From Paracoccaceae bacterium (GTDB lineage: Bacteria > Pseudomonadota > Alphaproteobacteria > Rhodobacterales > Rhodobacteraceae), in the NCBI GenBank assembly GCA_026982275.1, contig JALSHK010000453.1:1-9602 (forward strand): DNA of 9,602 bases, given 5' to 3'. A program made the translations under genes and the position numbers. Below are positions 1 through 4,716 of this stretch, one piece after another. Each line of letters starts with the position of its first letter. The stretch's first letter is position 1. The notes beneath the pieces were generated by a model. It made no database searches, was not told where the DNA came from, and worked only from the letters and a program-made list of their open reading frames with translations.

Positions 1-119
1 GCCCTTCACGGTGGATATTGATGATGGCGCTGGCGTGCAACAAAGGGGCGGGCTTTCTGAAAGGATGTGGTTGGGGTGAATTGAACAAAAATAATGTGGC
101 GGCGCAATACAATTCGGGG
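1..119. other. Left-edge stretch, possible 3' end of a rightward gene
   Basis: No gene can be firmly assigned. On the plus strand, the frame beginning at base 2 is open from the window edge to a TGA at 77-79 and would encode 25 residues ending in SERMWLG. It could be the C-terminus of a gene convergent with the glycosyltransferase, but the segment is too short to recognise. Other frames are open by chance: plus frame 3 runs to about 176 and into the opposite gene. A 6-bp inverted repeat, GAATTG (78-83) and CAATTC (110-115), with a 26-base loop follows the stop codon of the leftward gene; it is too weak to call a terminator. Confidence 0.2.
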
Positions 120-2378
120 CTATTTTGGGCTTCGGAGCAGGAAGGGAGCTTCAAGCCGGAGTTTTGCCGGGCTTGACGAGGAAATCACCAAAGTAAGGTG
201 GGATGTGCGCCAAAGGGGGCCCCAGCGCATGGTGTAATGCTGGCCGGGGTTCAGTCGGCGAATGCCGGTGCCGCTCTGGTGCAGTTCTAGCGCTATTCCG
301 GGCTTGGCCTGGTGCAGGCTAACCTCGATTTCCCGATCATCATTTTCATTATAGGCGGAAATGGCCAGAATGGCGTTGGTCATCTCTGTGTCCGAGGTCA
401 GGCTGAAGGCTGCTGGCCTTCCCGTTTCCAGCCGGCAGGCCCGGCCCTTGTCCAGCGTATGATTCGCGGCTCCCCGCAGCTGGATTTCCAGCGCCAAGGG
501 GGACAAAAGGCCATTCTGGCGAGCATTTTTCGGCTCCACTCCGATGCGCCTTGCCCCGCAGGCCCATGCTGCGCCCTCATACCCCATCCCGCGGCGATCC
601 GGCGCGGGGGGAAGGGGGCCGGTCTGGCGAATATATGGCATCGGGCTGAGCTGCAAGGCAAGCGGGGATTCGCTGATTCGCACGATCAGCCGTGCCATAA
701 TATCGCGCTCGTCCAGCGGGTCTATCAATACCAGATCTGCTTTGTGGAGCATTATGCACGGCGGGCAAAGGCGTGGCTCCATGCTGTTCAGGGTCGGGAA
801 TTTTCCGGGATAAGCCAGCAGCTTCTGGCTCTCCTCCATTCGGCTCTGGCTGGAAAAGGCGGTGCCAGCGGCCACGATTGCCGCGCCGGTCCGGGCGAAT
901 TGCTGGGAGGGTAGCGCATCGGGCTGGCAAAGAATAACAGCTTCAGCCGGTAGCGACTTGGCCAGATCCAGCCATTGCCGACCGGCGAAATCTGCGTCAT
1001 GCAGGCGATGATATTGCAGGCTCGCTGGTTCGGTTTGCAGATCGGCATGTCCAAAAGCTTGAATCTCCCCGACAACCCGGCGCAGCGGGCCAAGATGCTG
1101 TCCAAGCTGCGCCAGCGTATCGAGGTTATTGACGGGTCCCACCAGAATGGCAAGGCTGGCGCTTCTGGCTCGCGCAGGCTTGCCCGGGCGCGTGGCGAAA
1201 TAAGGCATGTCCGGTGCTGGAAAGGCCGGTATTTGCGGTTGCCAGTTGCGGGCGGCTTCCATGGTTTGCGCCAGGCTTTGCGGATCCGGCTCAAACATCA
1301 GGCAGTTTTTCCCGTCTTGCCAATGGGAATTCTGGCTAAAGGCGAGGCAATCCCTGGCCAGCAACAGAGGGCGCGCGGCAGCTTCCACCTCGTAGGCCAG
1401 CGCGCAGAGGCTTTCGAAATTCGAGGGCTGCACCACGATGCCCGTGGAAATTGCGGCTAACCGGTTTTCAGCCGAAACATTGGTTTCTATGGTGATGCGG
1501 TCACGATGGCGCGAAGGCACAGAGAGGCGAAGCGCATCGATATATTCAGGATCAAACCCATAGGAAATCAGCCTGAAATTGCCGCTATAGTCACTGCGGC
1601 TATCGAGCAGGATAATGGCGGCCTTGATGAACAGCGCGGGGCGCTTGAAGGGCTGGAAGCGGGCGGTGAAGATGAAATCCTTGCCCGTGGAGGGGCGGGG
1701 GGTGGCCTCAGGCCTGGGCCAGATTACCGGCGGAAATTCCACTTTTACCTTGCGCATCCAGCCCTCATCAAAGCTGAAATGCTGCTGGTTGAAATCCGCA
1801 ATTGCCGGCAGGTGCGCGATCACCCGATCCGCATGTTGCAGCGAAAACCGCTCCATCTCCAGCCTCGGGGCCAGCCAGTCGCTTCGGGGGTGGTAAAACG
1901 GCTCGGCCTCGATGATCACCGACAGGCTGGAATGGATGCGGCAGGTGATCTCGGTATCGGCAAAGGCCATGCCCGCGCGCTTGGCTTGCAGGATGATCGC
2001 GCCGAGGCCCAGATGGTCGGGAATTTCGATATGATCAAAGCCGCCACAGGCACCATTGGCCCGCAGCACCGTATCCAGCACCCGCAGCCCGCGCTGGTAT
2101 GGCTCTGCCATCTTGGGCAGCAGCGATAGGATGCGCAGATCGGCCAGCCCCATGCGCTCGGCAATGCGGATATCCGGCTCGAAAAAATGCAAGCTGGCGA
2201 TATCGGCAAAATACGCTGTCAGGGGGCAGTTTCTGGCTTTCTTGCGCGCCAGCACCACATGCAGCTCCAGCGCTGGATCTTGCGCCTTGGCCTGCAAGAT
2301 GATGTTATGCATCAAGCGGGCAATGCCGCCGCGATCTGCTGGGTATAGCTCGTCCAGAATAAAGCAGGTTTTGGTCAA
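120..2378 (-). CDS. GT4-family glycosyltransferase with long C-terminal extension
   Basis: Predicted cytoplasmic retaining glycosyltransferase of the GT-B fold. Residues about 4-45 form the N-terminal strand and glycine-containing loop (CFILDELYPADRGGIARL). About 110-220 complete the first Rossmann domain. About 233-375 form the donor-binding domain with ARFQPFKRP (239-247) and an exact E-x7-E motif (E322 to E330), the usual nucleotide-sugar signature. The protein is about twice the length of a simple GT4 enzyme. Residues about 405-585 look like a weakly conserved alpha/beta module, possibly a decayed GT-A domain, and about 595-752 are beta-rich. No signal peptide or membrane segment is seen. 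The start is TTG (CAA at 2376-2378): an in-frame TAG lies five codons upstream, no in-frame ATG lies between, and the N-terminal GT4 strand begins at once. The ribosome binding site is poor. It is the last gene of a leftward set after two transthyretin-like genes, 81 bp downstream of the nearer one. Donor and acceptor are unknown. Confidence 0.85.
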   Translation of the reverse strand: MTKTCFILDELYPADRGGIARLMHNIILQAKAQDPALELHVVLARKKARNCPLTAYFADIASLHFFEPDIRIAERMGLADLRILSLLPKMAEPYQRGLRVLDTVLRANGACGGFDHIEIPDHLGLGAIILQAKRAGMAFADTEITCRIHSSLSVIIEAEPFYHPRSDWLAPRLEMERFSLQHADRVIAHLPAIADFNQQHFSFDEGWMRKVKVEFPPVIWPRPEATPRPSTGKDFIFTARFQPFKRPALFIKAAIILLDSRSDYSGNFRLISYGFDPEYIDALRLSVPSRHRDRITIETNVSAENRLAAISTGIVVQPSNFESLCALAYEVEAAARPLLLARDCLAFSQNSHWQDGKNCLMFEPDPQSLAQTMEAARNWQPQIPAFPAPDMPYFATRPGKPARARSASLAILVGPVNNLDTLAQLGQHLGPLRRVVGEIQAFGHADLQTEPASLQYHRLHDADFAGRQWLDLAKSLPAEAVILCQPDALPSQQFARTGAAIVAAGTAFSSQSRMEESQKLLAYPGKFPTLNSMEPRLCPPCIMLHKADLVLIDPLDERDIMARLIVRISESPLALQLSPMPYIRQTGPLPPAPDRRGMGYEGAAWACGARRIGVEPKNARQNGLLSPLALEIQLRGAANHTLDKGRACRLETGRPAAFSLTSDTEMTNAILAISAYNENDDREIEVSLHQAKPGIALELHQSGTGIRRLNPGQHYTMRWGPLWRTSHLTLVISSSSPAKLRLEAPFLLRSPK

Positions 2379-2459
2379 ATCATCATGCCCGTGCTAAAGG
2401 GTGCCAAGGGGCTTTCAAGGGTGATACCCCAGTTTTGCGCCGATGGCGAGGCTTTTGAC

Positions 2460-2810
2460 CTAGATCGCCTGAAAGCTGTAGCCATAGGGGCTGACGGAAA
2501 TCTGGATACGGGTCTCGATCTCCGGGTCTGCAATGCCGAAACGGATGGGCACCACATCGATGAATTTAAGTGTAGGCAGCACATAACCGGCCGTCAGAAA
2601 ATAGTTTCCGATGCGTGCGGTTGCCTCGTAATAGCCGCTCAGGCCATCTTCGACATCATCGGGAAGCACCTCGACAAGACCATTGATATCGGTGTGAAGC
2701 TGGGATTGAATTTTCCAGCTTCCATCAAAAATTTTCTGCAATTCCACATCGATGCCGGGCATGGCCTGTCCGCGGCTGGTGTCAAAAAAGGTCAGGGTTA
2801 GCTTTGTCAT
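2460..2810 (-). CDS. Transthyretin/HIU hydrolase-like protein, catalytic residues lost
   Basis: A 116-residue protein of the transthyretin-like (5-hydroxyisourate hydrolase) fold. The family hallmarks are in order: the first strand with FDTSRGQAMPGIDVEL (9-24), a 'T..NG' turn near 40-44, SGYYEA...GNYF...G..LP (58-79), VVPIRFGIADP (86-96) and a C-terminal SPYGYS (107-112). Length matches the family. The residues needed for hydrolysis of 5-hydroxyisourate are missing. Family LT-x-H-VLD is LTLTFFD here, so the first His is replaced by Thr. The Arg after the 'NADG' turn is Leu. The His before the last strand is Arg. The terminal YRGS is replaced by FQAI. It is therefore probably not a working ureide-pathway enzyme but a binding or structural protein that reuses the fold. 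No signal peptide is seen. It lies 35 bp after a paralogue, in the same leftward set as the glycosyltransferase. ATG start with weak purine-rich sequence upstream (AAGAAACGAG). The fold is fairly certain, the role unknown. Confidence 0.8.
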   Translation of the reverse strand: MTKLTLTFFDTSRGQAMPGIDVELQKIFDGSWKIQSQLHTDINGLVEVLPDDVEDGLSGYYEATARIGNYFLTAGYVLPTLKFIDVVPIRFGIADPEIETRIQISVSPYGYSFQAI

Positions 2811-2845
2811 CGGACGCTCGTTTCTTGGTAGGGTTTCGTGGGGAA

Positions 2846-3208
2846 TCAGGCAGCTTGTCCGGTGACAAAGCCGGCATTATATCCATGCGGCGTAATCGAT
2901 ATGCGAATGCCGACATCTCCGGCATCAGGCTCAAGGCCAAAGCGAAGCGGCACGATATCCACCAGTTTCATCTGTGGCAGATCATGGCCCTGGCTGTCAA
3001 AATAAGCGCCAAGAAACACCAGAACCTCGAAATATCCACCCGAATCTATGTCGCCCGCCTCGCCCAGAATGGCCGAGCCGCCATTTTTTGTCAGGGCTTC
3101 GGGCAGGGCCTTCCATTCGCCATCAACAATTTTTCGCACCTGCAGCGGCACGCCTTCGGCCATTATGCCCGAAGCCGCGTCCAGAATTTCGATTGATAAT
3201 CTAGCCAT
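2846..3208 (-). CDS. Transthyretin/HIU hydrolase-like protein, second degenerate paralogue
   Basis: A 120-residue protein clearly paralogous to the next gene in the set. Shared landmarks are LSIEILDAASG at the N-terminus, KIVDGEWK (26-33), GGYFEV..FLGAYF...GHDLP, a 'D.VP.RFG' block (DIVPLRFGL) and a terminal ITPHGYN. As in its neighbour, the HIU hydrolase active site is absent: the first His is Glu (LSIEILD), the Arg position after the turn is not conserved, the His before the last strand is Gly, and YRGS is replaced by a tail ending GFVTGQAA. It has ATG at 3206-3208, preceded by a GGGGA tract at suitable distance. It is the first gene of the leftward set, facing the divergent promoter region. 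The paralogues differ enough to have distinct partners or to form a hetero-oligomer: transthyretin-fold proteins are normally tetramers, so a mixed assembly is possible, but this is inference. The fold call is moderately strong; function unknown. Confidence 0.75.
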   Translation of the reverse strand: MARLSIEILDAASGIMAEGVPLQVRKIVDGEWKALPEALTKNGGSAILGEAGDIDSGGYFEVLVFLGAYFDSQGHDLPQMKLVDIVPLRFGLEPDAGDVGIRISITPHGYNAGFVTGQAA

Positions 3209-3245
3209 GCCGATTTTCCCCGATTGCTGTTTCAGGGAAAGCCTT

Positions 3246-3272
3246 AAGATATCGATGCACCGTTTTCAACAA
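3246..3272 (-). promoter_or_regulatory. Candidate promoter for the leftward gene set
   Basis: On the minus strand a TTGTTG (-35, 3267-3272) is followed after 15 bases by TATCTT (-10, 3246-3251), about 38 bases before the ATG at 3208. The hexamers resemble the sigma-70 consensus but the spacing is short. The left arm of the inverted repeat at 3262-3287 overlaps the -35 box, so a regulator bound there would interfere with initiation. Weak call made by eye. Confidence 0.25.
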
Positions 3273-3287
3273 GAACCCCCTGAAAAC
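3262..3287. repeat. Short inverted repeat, possible operator
   Basis: GTTTTCA (3262-3268) and TGAAAAC (3281-3287) form a perfect 7-bp dyad with a 12-base spacer. A second dyad, TTTCAGGG (3230-3237) with CCCTGAAA (3278-3285), shares the right arm and has a 40-base spacer. The arrangement suggests a transcription-factor site in the divergent promoter region. A run of T residues (3295-3301) lies nearby on the plus strand, but no upstream plus-strand gene exists for it to terminate. No known operator consensus is recognised. Confidence 0.3.
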
Positions 3288-3441
3288 AACCAGACTTTTT
3301 TATTTCGGCATTTTCGCCCCGATTTTCGGCGCAGAGTGTTACTGAAATACATTTTAACGGTATTGCGCCTCTAGGGTTGTTGCCTCGGCGTGCATATCGC
3401 ATACGGGTTGCCCGCGATAGAAGCCGGTATTTTGGTATTGG

Positions 3442-4716
3442 GTGTTTGAATTTTTATTTCTGCCGCGTAAACTATGGCTTGTGAACAAGCTTTCCGGATC
3501 GGCTGCCAAAATGGACATTTCCCAGACAAGTTACCTGTTGGCGAGCCCTGGGCTGCCACTGGATGATCTGCCCGCCGCGATAGAGATTCGCCCGATCGGA
3601 GCCGCGATGGCGGCGGCGCGCTGGCAGGGACCGCGCCCGATTTGTGTGTTGCTGGCCAAAGTCGAGAAAGACAGGTTTTATAAAAGCGAACTCGGACGAT
3701 ATCTGAAATCTGCCAATCTGCCGGTGATAGAGGTGCCCGAAGATGTAACAGCGAAGGTCCTGTCTCGGATAGTTATGGAAAATTTGCTGCTAGACAGGGC
3801 GCGCTGGCGGCAAGGGCATGGGGAGCTTCAGGCCGAAAATGCCGCGCTGCGCCGCGATTATATGAAGCTCCAGCAAAGCTTTTCCCGAACCGAGGATTTT
3901 CTGCTGGCTGCGATGGCACCGGAATTCAGCTGCGCCCGCGATTGGCCTTATGCAGGGGCCGCATTGCCTGCCGGAACCTATACCCAGCGCTTGCCCGCAG
4001 GCTCGGCGGGGCTGCTCGCGGTGGATATCTGGGCCATGGAAGCGGGCGAGGGCTGCGCGCGGTTTTGCCGCCTGACGGGGGAGGATTTTGCGGAAGAGAT
4101 TCCCTTTGCAGCCACCAGGGCGGGCTGGGTGCGCCTGTGTCTGCCCGAGGCGCTTTCGGGGTTGGCCGAGGATGTGGTGCTGTGCCTTGAAAGCGATATC
4201 CCGCTGGGGCTGAGCTTGCCGACCCCGCTTGCCATGTTTCATGTCGGGGAGGCCCGATCCCCGCTGGCGCTGCGGGTCTGGAAGGGGCTTCAGGGGGTGA
4301 GTCTGCCCGAAATGCGTCCCGAGGCCAAGCGCTTCATCCTGCCCGCCTCTGGCCTGCCGGAGCCGGAAATATTGCAAGGCGGCTCGGCCAAGCCCCTGCG
4401 CGAGCGCGAGGCGATTGCCCTGCATCCCGGCCATGATGGCAAGCTTGATCTGGTGTTTCGCGGGGTCGAGGTGCCGCGCCCTGCCAATATCGCGGCCTAT
4501 TTGCAGAATTTCGGCCCTGAAACGGTGACGGTTTCGCTGGGGCTGATGTCTGGCCCAACGGCCCGCCCGATCTATCTGCCGGCGGGGGCGCATCGGCAAT
4601 GTGATCTGGATATCGGCGCGGCGGGGCCGGTGGATCTGCGCTTTGAGCTGCGCGCGCCCAGCGGCGTGGCCAGCGTCTTTCTGCGCGGGCTGGAATTTTG
4701 CGGCATGGGCGGCTAG
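3442..4716 (+). CDS. Hypothetical protein with coiled coil and two beta-rich domains
   Basis: A 424-residue protein with no catalytic motif I recognise. Residues about 28-108 look alpha/beta (PICVLLAKV, ANLPVIEVPED). About 110-155 are a likely coiled coil (ENLLLDRARWRQGHGELQ and following). About 165-270 and 295-420 are two beta-rich segments that share a pattern: LPAGSAGLLAVDIW (184-197) and LPAGAHRQCDLDI (379-391). They suggest a duplicated beta-sandwich, perhaps glycan-binding. The layout recalls a domain of unknown function near glycosyltransferases in Rhodobacteraceae (possibly DUF6212, from memory and unverified). The start is uncertain: GTG at 3442 gives the longest form but has no clear Shine-Dalgarno. 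GTG at 3481 and ATG at 3511 are in frame, and the first clear strand (YLLASPG) begins at residue 31, so the ATG is quite possible. Its stop directly abuts the ATG of the next gene, so the two are almost certainly co-translated. It probably supports or targets the fused glycosyltransferase. Confidence 0.75.
   Translation: MFEFLFLPRKLWLVNKLSGSAAKMDISQTSYLLASPGLPLDDLPAAIEIRPIGAAMAAARWQGPRPICVLLAKVEKDRFYKSELGRYLKSANLPVIEVPEDVTAKVLSRIVMENLLLDRARWRQGHGELQAENAALRRDYMKLQQSFSRTEDFLLAAMAPEFSCARDWPYAGAALPAGTYTQRLPAGSAGLLAVDIWAMEAGEGCARFCRLTGEDFAEEIPFAATRAGWVRLCLPEALSGLAEDVVLCLESDIPLGLSLPTPLAMFHVGEARSPLALRVWKGLQGVSLPEMRPEAKRFILPASGLPEPEILQGGSAKPLREREAIALHPGHDGKLDLVFRGVEVPRPANIAAYLQNFGPETVTVSLGLMSGPTARPIYLPAGAHRQCDLDIGAAGPVDLRFELRAPSGVASVFLRGLEFCGMGG

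Larger units (their letters stand above)
3209..3441. promoter_or_regulatory. Divergent intergenic promoter region
   Basis: 233 bp separating the leftward transthyretin-like/glycosyltransferase set from the rightward hypothetical/glycosyltransferase pair. It is visibly more AT-rich than the flanking genes, especially 3290-3365, as expected for promoters facing both ways. Three related half-sites are present: GTTTCAGGG (3229-3237), GTTTTCA (3262-3268) and its reverse in CCCTGAAAAC (3278-3287). No convincing promoter for the rightward gene was found. A TTGTTG at 3377-3382 followed 17 bases later by CATACG is only a weak candidate. Confidence 0.5.

Noticed and set aside
312..2129. Plus-strand open frames opposite the GT4 gene (312-914, 975-1460, 1506-2129)
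   Set aside because: They are fragmented, carry no domain motifs, and the minus-strand frame is continuous with an E-x7-E glycosyltransferase motif.
2411..2430. Small hairpin GGGTGATACCC between the second transthyretin-like gene and the GT4 gene
   Set aside because: Only a 4-bp stem with a 3-base loop and no T tract on the minus strand; not a credible terminator.
2385..3374. Plus-strand open frames opposite the transthyretin-like genes (2385-2801, 2804-3196, 3048-3374)
   Set aside because: The minus-strand frames show the paired family motifs of the transthyretin fold. The plus-strand translations show none.
3790..4599. 269-residue open frame on the minus strand opposite the 424-residue protein gene
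   Set aside because: Arg/Gln/His-rich shadow translation without recognisable structure. The plus frame has better composition and is coupled to the next gene.
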